Origin: JBCBST01 sp039819115
GTDB lineage: Bacteria > Bacteroidota > Rhodothermia > Balneolales > Balneolaceae
DNA length: 18,539 nt
Reading direction: 5' to 3'
Assembly (NCBI GenBank): GCA_039819115.1
Contig: JBCBST010000058.1
Span: forward strand, 1-18,539
Both the position numbers and the translations under genes were made by a program. The notes beneath the pieces were generated by a model. The model was not told where the DNA came from, searched no databases, and saw only the letters and a list, made by a program, of their open reading frames with translations. Of the stretch, positions 7,801 to 14,622 are shown one piece after another; position 1 is the first letter of the stretch; each line of letters begins with the position of its first letter.

Positions 7801-8511
7801 AAGGTACCAGGAGGTATCATATTCCCGGGTATTGGCGGAAGAGCTGTTTACCCGGGTTTCACTGCGCGTCACCTCAACGATGTCGCCGGTTCCAAAGGTG
7901 TAAATATTCCCGGAGGGATCGATGATTTCAAACTCGGTAAAGCGACCCTGGCCGGTGTTTAAGGTGGGTGTAATTTTTAATTGCACATCGCCTTCCACAC
8001 GCACCTCGCCGTACATATCAAAGTAGAACTTGCCCGAATACCCACCAAAGTTGTAGAAAAAGATGTCGGGTTGGGCATCCCATATCCCGCTATTCATCTC
8101 GTTGATGAAGGTCGGGCTTGCGATTTTGTGATTGGCTTGCAGGGAGTCAGAAATACGGGCATATCCACCCCCTTCCTCATCTTTCAGGCTGCGTACGGAA
8201 CGGGTAATGACCCCAAGTCCGCTCATATTCCATCCCAGTCCGGTCATCCCCGGTATTTCGGCGGGCTTTAACCCCGAATAACTGTACTCCAACGAAAAGC
8301 CATAGTTCCCTATGCTGGTCAGGGGTATTGAATAGGAGGCCTGGCCGGTGTACATCGAAACATTTGCATCAATGGCCTTTGCCAGCGAAGCCGCTGTTGG
8401 CGACTGGATGCCTGGTGCCGGAAGAGGCTGCCCATATCCATTTAAAATTCCAATTACTAAGCCACAATACACCATTAGCCCCATACGGAGCACTAATCTA
8501 TGATTACTCAT
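1288..8511 (-). CDS. Exported RHS/YD-repeat protein with C-terminal Tlde1-like L,D-transpeptidase toxin domain
   Basis: This encodes 2407 aa. Residues 1-28 form a Sec signal peptide. Next comes the Bacteroidota-style SpvB/RHS N-terminal region (SPTAASLAKAIDANVSMYTG; GLKPAEIPGMTGLGWNMSG). Two non-YD insertions follow: a jelly-roll/CBM-like segment at ~1016-1150 and a LamG/concanavalin-like segment starting DDFSSSANW at ~1232-1402. Then DGLGRSIQSQ and YD repeats run from ~1410 to 2090. The RHS core has DHLGSVR at 2103-2109 and closes at DPKG (2203-2206). The ~201-residue tail carries VGPIPEGWY (2298-2306) and SIHGG...PGSRGCID, with His2362 and Cys2372. This is the pattern of Tlde1/DUF2778 L,D-transpeptidases, which cut or exchange peptidoglycan tetrapeptides in the periplasm. 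The RHS shell should encase and deliver the toxin. No VgrG, PAAR or T9SS tail is present, so export beyond Sec is unclear. Confidence 0.9.
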   Translation of the reverse strand: MSNHRLVLRMGLMVYCGLVIGILNGYGQPLPAPGIQSPTAASLAKAIDANVSMYTGQASYSIPLTSIGNYGFSLEYSYSGLKPAEIPGMTGLGWNMSGLGVITRSVRSLKDEEGGGYARISDSLQANHKIASPTFINEMNSGIWDAQPDIFFYNFGGYSGKFYFDMYGEVRVEGDVQLKITPTLNTGQGRFTEFEIIDPSGNIYTFGTGDIVEVTRSETRVNSSSANTREYDTSWYLAKIEYTSGQQVDFTYTTVSTLCDSGSDWIDRRTSAEKVVNSANMNPYQQTEVRDCYKKRLYLSSASFHDHQIDFNYNLTRTDFTTEKALTGIEHSVSGNLRHKVAFTYGYLDTNARLILKELDVQSSTGSDVMNWKFSYHSETAYIPAITTYQTDHWGFYNGVSDNDSTGEKLSRYYIKNPNHDTYSPSTHGLNRDPNSVTSRIGMLESIQIPSGGTTTLEYEPNTYSKVGSVANPVHIQEVSYLGGLLEEDDKSKTEVISPTFTLAPASGGTVPLDVYLLGAEIDTTAQACASASTIIASGVHIYLEGVGHSYSQELNIDPNPGDYCTVPYGGAYPGPGDYRVRTVLPSNYNQQQNPLFSVALRKIIGVVAKEIQGPGHRIKRVTSSDGIISTADTQTEYRYSSFSDTSSSSGALSRPYSYWYQLNYSHGGDYLEYWYLDGFVPTPTQGPVLGYSNIEVIEQSGTDQIRTRHYFSNSDGVTSDNPVTVNTGSNTYNDIGESNILPIASWTNYGFARGRLLRTEQYNTSDQLMQVVGYEYNQQSKKALNDSYGSIPLNMSVPEFQFYDLNPHMSVIVPLYNSSSYRIPVWTYPKKDTTYWYEGGSTNPPTQVTLYNHDVLTTMPIGNTTYNSLTSELRRTKITYAYEIYNGAGQMKDKNMLTQKYAEVLDEGSASTDLSKSWTTWSNASGAWRPDQQWTWKGTGTAPATPSTSNSVKISDVLTYDAYGNIMEVEDAAGVVSSFHYDNTGTQVVGAFSNTPQNDIDVVYMGDDYQSSYGPLPNGLVSYKNGNGTLTYSMGEENQVPHLRVEIDNLTSGGAGARVSVGPQPVGKQFRLDIEYKVTEGVFHVKGFNSATSTHTNWITSGVTSGWVKTSVDIVTATDGHLYLRAPWNGTGAPNTTFYLRHIRIYPVEAQAQSANYHATFQTPVYVMDQSGSAVTYEYDGAGRLNGMRNTNGYQTTAYSYGYSAAKNGGVYDPLAPNTVESITYLDPFMYDDFSSSANWTSVNPTYNEFNVQMAGETTVRMGSGGSYEGMYVDLGNEEIVARIDFYPDNTTGGTPHIMLSGPGNRFAVHYQYSSDRFRIQYQKDSGSYQYPFTFPLSATIDRWYTIELSKKEGTLTAWVYPKGEGRDPDNSYTLNGFSTTWTPNFALSGNDSYYYVANLSIAKSWQAGMEYLDGLGRSIQSQMRDAANTAIITDTRYNERGLPEVASRPIELTGVTNYQQDLMEGTGSFNPGGVLHSTSDVEDYYDPLVASGTEDYAYTYTQYEDTPQARVKEQRLPGGASYDVQISYGLNTTETFATAAQGSTPAKTWATNTLTKTVTTDPDNKRTITYTDGWGQTIASGVDMNGDSKLTRSSTDLVTEFAYDLRGNLVRVEDPKGLATTYTYNTLGQLTEKKLPDQTQSNKYTYDDKGRLRFFKDPASSTTPCYYTKYDDLDRPVEAGQYTSYCYFFNDATKANDATWPTSSTAVNITYSYDGDDAYSGTYSLTSNNQKGRLSRVRYRDPNTGNLGYTWYSYNNLGLVEWVGQQLPGSTVLYYITYIYDELGRLTQRSITPLGSSDPNDREWYQWQEYDSFGRLHKVYSNTSSSTGSRTLEAEYTYTADGQVKQTKLGPNPVQTVDYTYTVQGWMDKINNASTSSATYGDRFGLNLDYNLNGNISTQQFRQQGATNTNLLTYSYGYDTANRLASAGFTGTGYGGDAYDVTYAYDDNGNFTGITRKNESGSAHLSPTAFTYVSGTNKIDRVSVYMTHYTAQHDLYYDANGNVEDNEAGDYYFAAYDWRNLMTEVGKGGSSVYFAYDADGNRISKRLSAYQVSEDMQYIRGANGEVVAVYLNGNLQYHNTLAGGDMIGNYDGSQRRYFLKDHLGSVRTTVDQNGNVDGYDDYYAFGLTMPGRSSNSANPNDDYKFTGHERDEEAGLNLIHAGARMMDPVIGRWLGIDPLSAKFPEHSPYNYVINNPLIYFDPKGEEWFYYQADDEDEKRWHYHEDTSEMEVWTGTYDDDGNKVMETQQGMIELLSYDGEALRWHRDDGTSLVAFGVSGEIGEDGTTNPDNQWVENVGPIPEGWYIAFPNMIQDWENLSLKQKLYSLARRGQWPGGTTAWGKTRLFLDPDKVGNRSNFSIHGGLFPGSRGCIDLCSDAPYFFNAFRNHYKQVGLHVNYNKLRNRKK

Positions 8512-8518
8512 CCATCAA

Positions 8519-8600
8519 CCGTTTTAGTATTCATATCTATTTAGTAGATAGCTTATTTAAACAGCACATTGGATGCAATTTAATTTCACAATACTAAAAG
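8519..8600 (-). promoter_or_regulatory. Nested inverted repeats in the RHS leader
   Basis: A perfect 10-bp inverted repeat, TTTTAGTATT (8522-8531) and AATACTAAAA (8590-8599), encloses a second 6-bp one, TATCTA/TAGATA with a 5-nt loop (8534-8550). It lies immediately upstream of the RHS ATG (8511), so it is either in the 5' leader or at the promoter. It could be an operator pair or a leader hairpin limiting translation. No strong Shine-Dalgarno precedes the ATG. Which role applies cannot be decided from sequence. Confidence 0.4.
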
Positions 8601-9085
8601 GGATTAATTATTTCTTAATACAATATTATGCAAGTAATAAGAGTAAGCTGAAAACAACAAATGTTGATGGTTTTACTGATGGGCTTTTAGTCTGCTATGG
8701 ATAGGTAAAGAAATGACGTTTGATGAGTGATACAATAATAATCGCGTATGATTGGCTAATTACTAGGGATCTCTGTCTAAAGCTGTTTTACTAACTTAAA
8801 ACTAAAATTTTTGCTTGGCTTCTAGCTAAAAGGAATTCAATTATTTAATTGTTTTATATATAGAGAAGAAACCGGCTTTGTATCTACTATATCATTTGAT
8901 TAAATCAGGATCACTATAAGTTTACTTAGATAGCACTAGATGGTAAGCGAGAAAATCACTTTAATTAGCTAAACAGCGGTATCTGAGAGCAGTTTTTTTG
9001 CCCTGTATCAAATTTGGGTAAAATCAATTCTGTTACCCCCCTGTTACCCCATTTAAATCCTGCGTCCATTATTGCTGAAAAAACA
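8601..9085. other. AT-rich gene-free spacer between the RHS locus and tRNA-Phe
   Basis: No convincing gene is present on either strand. The sequence is strongly AT-rich up to ~8960, consistent with foreign DNA or a long promoter region for the RHS gene. Near its tRNA end is an imperfect tandem pair, CTGTTACCCC at 9030-9039 and 9041-9050. I see no integrase, no duplicated tRNA 3' end, and no clear -10/-35 pair. Confidence 0.5.
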
Positions 9086-9126
9086 AAAGCCTTGTGCCAT
9101 TTTAAATATTTGAGGCACAAGGCTTT
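9077..9126 (-). terminator. Intrinsic terminator after tRNA-Phe
   Basis: A perfect 13-bp stem, AAAGCCTTGTGCC/GGCACAAGGCTTT, with a 15-nt loop (9099-9113), is followed on the minus strand by TTTGTTTTTT. It begins 10 nt past the tRNA-Phe 3' end and should end transcription of tRNA-Phe and of any recJ read-through. It also insulates the RHS locus from the core genes. Confidence 0.9.
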
Positions 9127-9135
9127 GCAAGAGTG

Positions 9136-9208
<73 letters not shown>

Positions 9209-9260
9209 AACTGGATAGACTTAAAAGATAAGGGCTTTACACCCCCTACACAATACCCAA

Positions 9261-10967
9261 TTATGCCTGAAAGTGAATGTCTTTCAATCGTACCTGCAGC
9301 GTGCGCCGGCCATTCCAGTAATTCTCTTCCAGCACATAGGCAATATCAAATGGATCATTCCCTCTTACCCCGGGTAAATACTCATGCATATTAAACCCAA
9401 TGGCTTCAAATACTCCTGATTTGCCCTGCTTTACTTTCATCTTCAGGTGCCCGTTGCCTACAATGGTAGGTACCCCAACCGATTGAACATTCCGGGTTAC
9501 AAAGACAGGTTTCAGATTGGAGGGTCCGAACGGCTCAAACTGGCTGAGCAACTTCCAGAACTTCATGTCAATATCCTCGAAGTCAAGCTGGGCATCGGCA
9601 ATCAGCTCTGGCTCGAAATCAGAGTCTGATAAATCCAGATAAGCCAGATCGTTCATTCTCCGCTTAAACTCGGTCAGATTTTGCTCTTCCAGTGTCAGGC
9701 CTGCTGCAAATTCATGTCCACCAAATTGTTCAAGTATATCTTCACACTTTTTAAGGGCTTCATAAATATTGAACCCACGAATACTCCGTGCAGAACCTTT
9801 TATCTTCCCGTCCACGTTGCTTAACATGATGGCAGGCCGGTGATAAATATCCACCAACCGGGAAGCTACAATGCCGATCACTCCCAGGTGCCAGTCCCGA
9901 TCATACAAGACCATAGTCGCGGTTTGTTCCAAATCCAGTTCCTCATCCACCTGGGCAATGGCTTCCTCCATCGTTTTACTGTCCGTATCACGACGGCGCA
10001 GGTTGATGGATTCCAGTTCGTGGGCGTAAGCCTTGGCCGAAGGTTCATTTTTAGCAATCATAAGCTTTACCGCACTGGATGCATCGCCCATCCGACCCGC
10101 TGCGTTAATACGGGGACCGATAGAAAACACAATTTTTGCTGTGTTTACATCCTCCTTCGACACCTTGATCAGCTTCAACAGGGCATCGATACCTACTCTT
10201 GGCGAGCTATGGATCATTTGAAGACCCGCTTTCATCAGGATCCGGTTCTCATCGATGATCGGCACAATATCTGACGCTATTGAAATCGCAATCAGATCGA
10301 GGTGTTTATTCGATATCTGCTGAGGCAGGCCCAGTTTGGTTAACGTAGCCTGAATCAGTTTAAACCCTACGCCTGCGCCTGAGAGCCCATCAAACGGATA
10401 CGTGCAGTCCGGGCGTTTGGGGTCGAGTACGGCATAGGCATCCGGAATCTCATCGCCAACCGTATGATGATCGCATACAATGAGTTCCATTCCCAGACGC
10501 TTTACATGTAAGGCCTCTTCAATAGCTGTGATACCACAATCGACCGAAACAATGAGATCGGCTCCGATTTCCGATGCATATTGTATGCCTTCGGGATTAA
10601 TGCCATATCCCTCCTTGAAACGATGGGGAATGTAGTAGTTGGCATCTACGCCAAACTCATCCAGAAAGGTGAGCAAACAAGACACACCCGTAGTACCGTC
10701 TACATCGTAGTCGCCATAAATCAACACTTTTTCTCCTTTCCGAATGGCCAGGGCCAGGCGGTCGGCCGCACGATCCATGTCTTTCATTAAAAAGGGATCG
10801 TGTAAAAGGTCTATGGAGGGTCGAAAAAAGGCTTTTGCATCGTCATATGTTTCTATACCGCGGATAGCCAGTAACTCGGCTATTTTGGCCGGCACGTTCA
10901 GCTTCTGCTGTAAAGCAGATATACGTTCGCCAACGTCCGGCTGCGCGTAAACCCAGCGGAAGGACAT
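9261..10967 (-). CDS. recJ: Single-stranded-DNA-specific 5'-3' exonuclease RecJ
   Basis: This encodes 568 aa, the normal length for the family. RecJ degrades single-stranded DNA 5' to 3' in recombination (RecF pathway), mismatch repair and base-excision repair. DHH phosphoesterase motifs are all present: DYDVDGTTG (86-94), SVDCGI (141-146), CDHH (165-168), SGAGVGFK (196-203), and GPRINAAGRM (284-293). The DHHA1 part shows LGVIGIVASRL (361-371), GSARS (391-395) and FGGHEFAAG (415-423). The C-terminal ~80 residues fit the OB-fold DNA-binding domain. The ATG at 10967 is preceded by AACAGGAAAAAC, a weak ribosome-binding site. It is divergent from the leucine dehydrogenase gene and upstream of tRNA-Phe. 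No defect is seen. Confidence 0.97.
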   Translation of the reverse strand: MSFRWVYAQPDVGERISALQQKLNVPAKIAELLAIRGIETYDDAKAFFRPSIDLLHDPFLMKDMDRAADRLALAIRKGEKVLIYGDYDVDGTTGVSCLLTFLDEFGVDANYYIPHRFKEGYGINPEGIQYASEIGADLIVSVDCGITAIEEALHVKRLGMELIVCDHHTVGDEIPDAYAVLDPKRPDCTYPFDGLSGAGVGFKLIQATLTKLGLPQQISNKHLDLIAISIASDIVPIIDENRILMKAGLQMIHSSPRVGIDALLKLIKVSKEDVNTAKIVFSIGPRINAAGRMGDASSAVKLMIAKNEPSAKAYAHELESINLRRRDTDSKTMEEAIAQVDEELDLEQTATMVLYDRDWHLGVIGIVASRLVDIYHRPAIMLSNVDGKIKGSARSIRGFNIYEALKKCEDILEQFGGHEFAAGLTLEEQNLTEFKRRMNDLAYLDLSDSDFEPELIADAQLDFEDIDMKFWKLLSQFEPFGPSNLKPVFVTRNVQSVGVPTIVGNGHLKMKVKQGKSGVFEAIGFNMHEYLPGVRGNDPFDIAYVLEENYWNGRRTLQVRLKDIHFQA

Positions 10968-11216
10968 GATTTGTTTTTCCTGTTTTTTTCTTCATAAAGG
11001 CGAGCGAACGATCAAGCCACAAACGCCAACGCAATGCGTGTATCTGTTCAAAATACAATTAAGGAGGTAAAATCAGAACAAGCTTTTACGGTATTCTGTA
11101 CGTCCGGGAATAAACGGTATCGAACGGGTTCTGGTGTAATTCGTATATTGACAGGCTACGTTTTTTTAAACCAAGCCTCGCTTTCTAATAGAACCTGACC
11201 AATTAAATAAAGATTT

Positions 11217-11232
11217 TTGGAAGCGTTTCCAA
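11217..11232. promoter_or_regulatory. LacI/GalR-family-like operator upstream of the leucine dehydrogenase gene
   Basis: TTGGAAGCGTTTCCAA has 6-bp arms around GCGT with a central CG, the typical format of LacI-family repressor operators (CcpA/GalR/PurR type). It ends 22 nt before the ATG at 11255, in or near the transcription start region, so binding there would block transcription. It is separated from recJ by ~250 bp. No LacI-family regulator is encoded in this window. The identification is by format only. Confidence 0.5.
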
Positions 11233-11254
11233 ATAAGTAAAACAATATACTAGA

Positions 11255-12430
11255 ATGCCGATCTCTGTTACTCCTGCACAAGAATCTAAAACCAAGATGG
11301 ACCCGGACTTCCCCGTTTTTAGTGCCCTTGCTTCCCGCGATCATGAACAAATTGTGGTTTGTTCTGACCCTGAAGTAGGTTTAAAAGCCATTATTGCCAT
11401 CCACGATACGACCCTTGGCCCGGCTTTGGGTGGAACACGTATGTGGAATTATGCCACAGAAGAGCAGGCTTTGACCGATGTTTTACGCCTTTCCCGGGGT
11501 ATGACCTATAAAGCAGCCATCTCTGGGTTGAACCTGGGAGGAGGAAAAGCGGTGATTATCGGAGATCCTCATACCCAAAAAACAGAAGCATTATTCCGCT
11601 CTTTCGGGCGCTTTGTGGATGGTCTCGGCGGACGCTATATCACTGCTGAAGATGTAGGGATGGAAGAAATCAATATGGAATGGGTATATGCAGAAACAAA
11701 GTTCGTGACCGGTATACCTAAGTCGATGGGCGGGAGTGGTAATCCGTCTCCGGTTACAGCATTCGGAGTGTACATGGGGGTAAAAGCCTGCGCAAAAAAA
11801 GCCTACGGCTCCGATTCCTTAAAAGGTAAACGCATTGCCCTGCAGGGAGCCGGTAACGTTGCCTCCGCTTTCGCGAGACATGCCGCCAAGGAAGGAGCTA
11901 CTCTTTTTATCTCTGATATCTACGAAGATAAAGCCCGGCAGCTTGCCGCTGAGATTAATGCAACGGTGGTTTCGCCTGATGACATCTATGGACTGGATGT
12001 CGATATTTTTACCCCATGCGCATTAGGCGGAGTGATTAACAACGATACGATCCCCGTATTTAATTGCGACATCATTGCCGGGGGCGCCAATAACATGCTG
12101 GAAGACGAAGACCAACACGGTCTTATGTTGAAGGAAAAGGGATTTATTTATGCTCCGGATTATGTGATTAATGCCGGAGGACTCATTAACGTGGCCGGCG
12201 AACTGGAAGGATATAATGAAGAACGATGCCTGACGAAGGCAGGTCGTATTTATGATACCATACTGGATATCCTCACGTACTCGGAAGATCATGATGTGCC
12301 CGCTCATATCGCCTCTAACGAACTTGCTGAAAAACGTATTCGCGAAGTAGGGCATATCAAGAACACCTATTCGTCAAGTAGTCACTTTTCGGCACGAAGC
12401 GGCGAGATGTATCTTCAGGACCGGCGGTAA
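11255..12430 (+). CDS. Leucine dehydrogenase (Glu/Leu/Phe/Val dehydrogenase family)
   Basis: This encodes 391 aa. It catalyses NAD+-dependent oxidative deamination of branched-chain amino acids to their 2-oxo acids, or the reverse, in the cytoplasm. Visible features are the substrate glycines (LGPALGGTRMW, 54-64), MTYKAA with Lys86, the catalytic GGGKAV with Lys98 (95-100), TAEDVG with Asp133, and the Rossmann dinucleotide site GAGNVASAF (198-206). The fit to leucine dehydrogenase is closer than to glutamate dehydrogenase, given the length and the HDTTLGPALGG signature. The first ATG (11255) adds 14 residues before a second Met (11297) that would start nearer the family's usual N-terminus. 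Neither has a strong Shine-Dalgarno, so the start is uncertain. A LacI-type operator precedes it. Valine or phenylalanine preference cannot be excluded. Confidence 0.92.
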   Translation: MPISVTPAQESKTKMDPDFPVFSALASRDHEQIVVCSDPEVGLKAIIAIHDTTLGPALGGTRMWNYATEEQALTDVLRLSRGMTYKAAISGLNLGGGKAVIIGDPHTQKTEALFRSFGRFVDGLGGRYITAEDVGMEEINMEWVYAETKFVTGIPKSMGGSGNPSPVTAFGVYMGVKACAKKAYGSDSLKGKRIALQGAGNVASAFARHAAKEGATLFISDIYEDKARQLAAEINATVVSPDDIYGLDVDIFTPCALGGVINNDTIPVFNCDIIAGGANNMLEDEDQHGLMLKEKGFIYAPDYVINAGGLINVAGELEGYNEERCLTKAGRIYDTILDILTYSEDHDVPAHIASNELAEKRIREVGHIKNTYSSSSHFSARSGEMYLQDRR

Positions 12431-12523
12431 ACCCGATTTCTGAAACAGATTAATCGCACGTAACAGACAGCACTCGTTCAGGTTTATTTAGGTGTCACCC
12501 GTTATGGCATCTTTTTGTCTTCT

Positions 12524-12547
12524 AGATTGATGCTTTTATGTCAATCT
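12524..12547 (+). terminator. Weak hairpin between leucine dehydrogenase and Hsp33 genes
   Basis: AGATTGA/TCAATCT form a 7-bp AT-rich stem with a 10-nt loop, followed by GGTTGCTTTGTT. It is a possible weak terminator 94 nt past the leucine dehydrogenase stop. The stem is weak and the T-run is interrupted. Nothing else stands out in the 238-bp gap. Confidence 0.3.
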
Positions 12548-12668
12548 GGTTGCTTTGTTCGTTCTGCGTCTGAACCGATCTGCCATAAATTACCCCTGCT
12601 TCAGGCTTCATGAATTGGCATGATTTTGGTCATAAAAGGTGTTTTCTTGAACAAGGTAAATTTGAGCG

Positions 12669-13571
12669 ATGAATAGAGAAGATTTTTTACACAAAGACCG
12701 ACTGATTAAAGGCATTACAGAAGACGGCCATTTTAAGATTACCGTGGTTAAGACCACAGCAGTGGTAAAAGAAGCCAAGCAGCGTCATAACCTGTCGCTG
12801 CTAAATACGGTGATCCTTGGAAAAGCCCTCACGGCTAATATGTTACTGGCCTCTGAATTGAAAGGAGAGGAGCGTATTCAGCTCCGCATAGATGGCGACG
12901 GTCCCATTGGTTTCCTTGTGGCTGAAAGCAATAGCCTTGGGGAAATCCGTGGTTATGTACGCAACCCCGATGCAGAACTTGATTATACCAATGAGAATGT
13001 TGATTTAGGTCAGGGCCTCGGTTTGGGAGTACTCTCTCTATCTAAAGTTCTCTACAACGAAGCTGAACCCAGAACAAGCACCATTGAATTGATCAAAGGA
13101 GACATCAATTCCGACATTGCCCATTATCTGGCTCAGTCTGAGCAGATACCATCTGCCGTTTTGCTGGATGTGGGTATTGACGAAGATGGGGAAGTGACCG
13201 AAGCAGGTGGACTTCTTTTGCAACGCCTGCCAGGTGCTCCCGATGGACAAATTGATATGCTTCAGGAACGTCTTTCTGCACTTCCTCCTATAGATCAGCT
13301 TTTTCAGGAAGGGCTGTATATTGATGATATTATGAATCAGGCGCTGTCGCCCATAAAGGTGAAGGAGCTTTCGCGTAATCCTGTTGACTTTTTCTGCCGT
13401 TGCTCACGCGACCGTTTTAAAGATGCATTAGCCATGCTTAGTCTTCAGGACTTGCAAGATTTGGAAGGAGATTCACAGGAAATGGTCTGCCATTACTGCA
13501 ATGAAAAAGAAACGTTTTCTAAATCAGAGATTGCAGAAATCGTAGAGCATGCCCGCGCTAAGCTGAACTGA
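12669..13571 (+). CDS. hslO: Redox-regulated chaperone Hsp33
   Basis: This encodes 300 aa, typical for Hsp33. It is a cytoplasmic holdase that is activated when oxidation releases zinc from its C-terminal switch, protecting proteins from oxidative unfolding. The N-terminal domain shows the family pattern (DGDGPIGFLVAE, 75-86; GEIRGYVRNP, 91-100). The redox switch is complete: Cys243, Cys245, Cys274 and Cys277, as CXC-X28-CXXC (FFCRCS ... VCHYCNE). The ATG at 12669 follows AAGGTAAATTTGAGCG, which holds a short purine-rich site. It appears to be a single-gene unit with a hairpin behind it. No anomaly seen. Confidence 0.97.
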   Translation: MNREDFLHKDRLIKGITEDGHFKITVVKTTAVVKEAKQRHNLSLLNTVILGKALTANMLLASELKGEERIQLRIDGDGPIGFLVAESNSLGEIRGYVRNPDAELDYTNENVDLGQGLGLGVLSLSKVLYNEAEPRTSTIELIKGDINSDIAHYLAQSEQIPSAVLLDVGIDEDGEVTEAGGLLLQRLPGAPDGQIDMLQERLSALPPIDQLFQEGLYIDDIMNQALSPIKVKELSRNPVDFFCRCSRDRFKDALAMLSLQDLQDLEGDSQEMVCHYCNEKETFSKSEIAEIVEHARAKLN

Positions 13572-13575
13572 TTAA

Positions 13576-13597
13576 GCAGCCTGGAAACCCAGGCTGC
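13576..13597 (+). terminator. Terminator-like hairpin after Hsp33
   Basis: A perfect 9-bp GC-rich stem, GCAGCCTGG/CCAGGCTGC, with loop AAAC starts 4 nt past the Hsp33 stop. It is followed by CTTCCTCC rather than a clean T-run, so it may act as a weak intrinsic terminator or an mRNA end stabiliser. Confidence 0.6.
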
Positions 13598-13694
13598 CTT
13601 CCTCCGGAAATGTATACGAATCGGGATCGTTTGATGATCTGACTATGGGGTTATATCACCATCAGTACGAGGGGTGCCAGACAACCACGGAGTA

Positions 13695-13760
13695 ACGGTA
13701 TATCATGAACAGAATCCTTCATATACCGTGCAACAATACCTCAGTTTTCCCGAAAGGGAA
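13695..13760 (+). promoter_or_regulatory. Inverted repeat and GAAA hairpin upstream of the membrane protein gene
   Basis: ACGGTATAT (13695-13703) pairs perfectly with ATATACCGT (13721-13729) over a 17-nt spacer. A second hairpin, TTCCC-GAAA-GGGAA (13747-13760), lies 34 nt before the ATG at 13795. These may be leader RNA structures or protein-binding sites. I recognise no known riboswitch. Confidence 0.3.
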
Positions 13761-13794
13761 GAGTGTAAAATACTAGGGCTAAACTACTTTGATT

Positions 13795-14622
13795 ATGTTA
13801 TCGGAAGAAGAAATTAAAATCTTATTGAAACGCGCACGGCTATTTGACCGCCTGCGCATTGAATCCGGAATGGCTGCTGATGCTCCCTTACCTGAGGAGT
13901 ATCAGCACTTAATGGAACTTGCCGACGAGCTTGATATTTCCAGAGAAGCCCTCCACGAAGCGCTTACTGAACATCAACAAGTGCCTATACAGGATCCTAT
14001 TCCTGTGAATACCGGCTCCAATAACCGACTTGAAGTGCTGGGCTTTGCCCGGGGCAGGCTTACACCGGATGCACTCAGAGAACTAAAAGCGTCTGCGGAG
14101 TACTTTTTTAAGCAAAATGGTAGAATGACCACGCGAAACAACAAAGGCATATGGAGGGCTATGCCTGATGGATTCAAGAGCATATTCAGCGTGTATAAAT
14201 CTCCCAAAGTTATGTTTGAACAAAGCGGAGATCTCATCAGTATCAAAGCTCAACGCAATGTGAAGAGCTACAATAATTTTTACCCGATCTCCTTGTTCTT
14301 TGGTTTTGCTTCTGTGATGATCATCACTGTCCTCTTATTTGGCGAGGTTGACGATAGTGGTGCGGCGGTGCCTCTCACCATTCTCTCTGCCATGAGCGCC
14401 GGTATCAGCTTCTTTGTACATAAGATGATTCGCCGCCGAAAAGAAAAACACAGGGAGCGGTTGTTCGAACTGGTAGAAGTTCTTCAACAAACGTTAGAGC
14501 GAAAGTTTAAAGCCAAGATGACTTTCACGAAAACTAAGCCACAGATCGAGATTGAAGATGAACAACTGGATCTGGAAGAGATCGAACATCTATCCGTTCA
14601 AGCTGTAAAGGCGAAACATTAA
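13795..14622 (+). CDS. Unrecognised two-helix membrane protein with SHOCT-like N-terminus
   Basis: This encodes 275 aa from the ATG at 13795. A TTG six bases upstream is also possible but less likely. Residues ~1-60 (LSEEEIKILLKRARLFDRLR ... LMELADELDISREALHEAL) look like the short helical domain seen before membrane proteins in several phyla, related in style to SHOCT/DUF1707-like modules. A central soluble segment (~80-155) is followed by two membrane spans (~163-182 and ~190-208). A basic stretch (MIRRRKEKHRERLF) leads into a C-terminal helical region likely to form a coiled coil. I do not recognise the function. Its stop shares the four bases TTAA with the stop of the convergent Fe-S carrier gene, so the two overlap by 4 nt. 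Confidence 0.85.
   Translation: MLSEEEIKILLKRARLFDRLRIESGMAADAPLPEEYQHLMELADELDISREALHEALTEHQQVPIQDPIPVNTGSNNRLEVLGFARGRLTPDALRELKASAEYFFKQNGRMTTRNNKGIWRAMPDGFKSIFSVYKSPKVMFEQSGDLISIKAQRNVKSYNNFYPISLFFGFASVMIITVLLFGEVDDSGAAVPLTILSAMSAGISFFVHKMIRRRKEKHRERLFELVEVLQQTLERKFKAKMTFTKTKPQIEIEDEQLDLEEIEHLSVQAVKAKH

Noticed and set aside
11061..11068. AAGGAGGT as a ribosome-binding site of an extra small gene
   Set aside because: It is a perfect Shine-Dalgarno match on the plus strand, but no ATG, GTG or TTG follows within the usual 5-12 nt and no open frame is attached to it.
12657..12664. TAAATTTG as a Bacteroidota-type -7 promoter element for Hsp33
   Set aside because: It matches TAnnTTTG but ends only 4 nt before the ATG, with no suitably spaced -33 element, so it would put the transcription start inside the gene.
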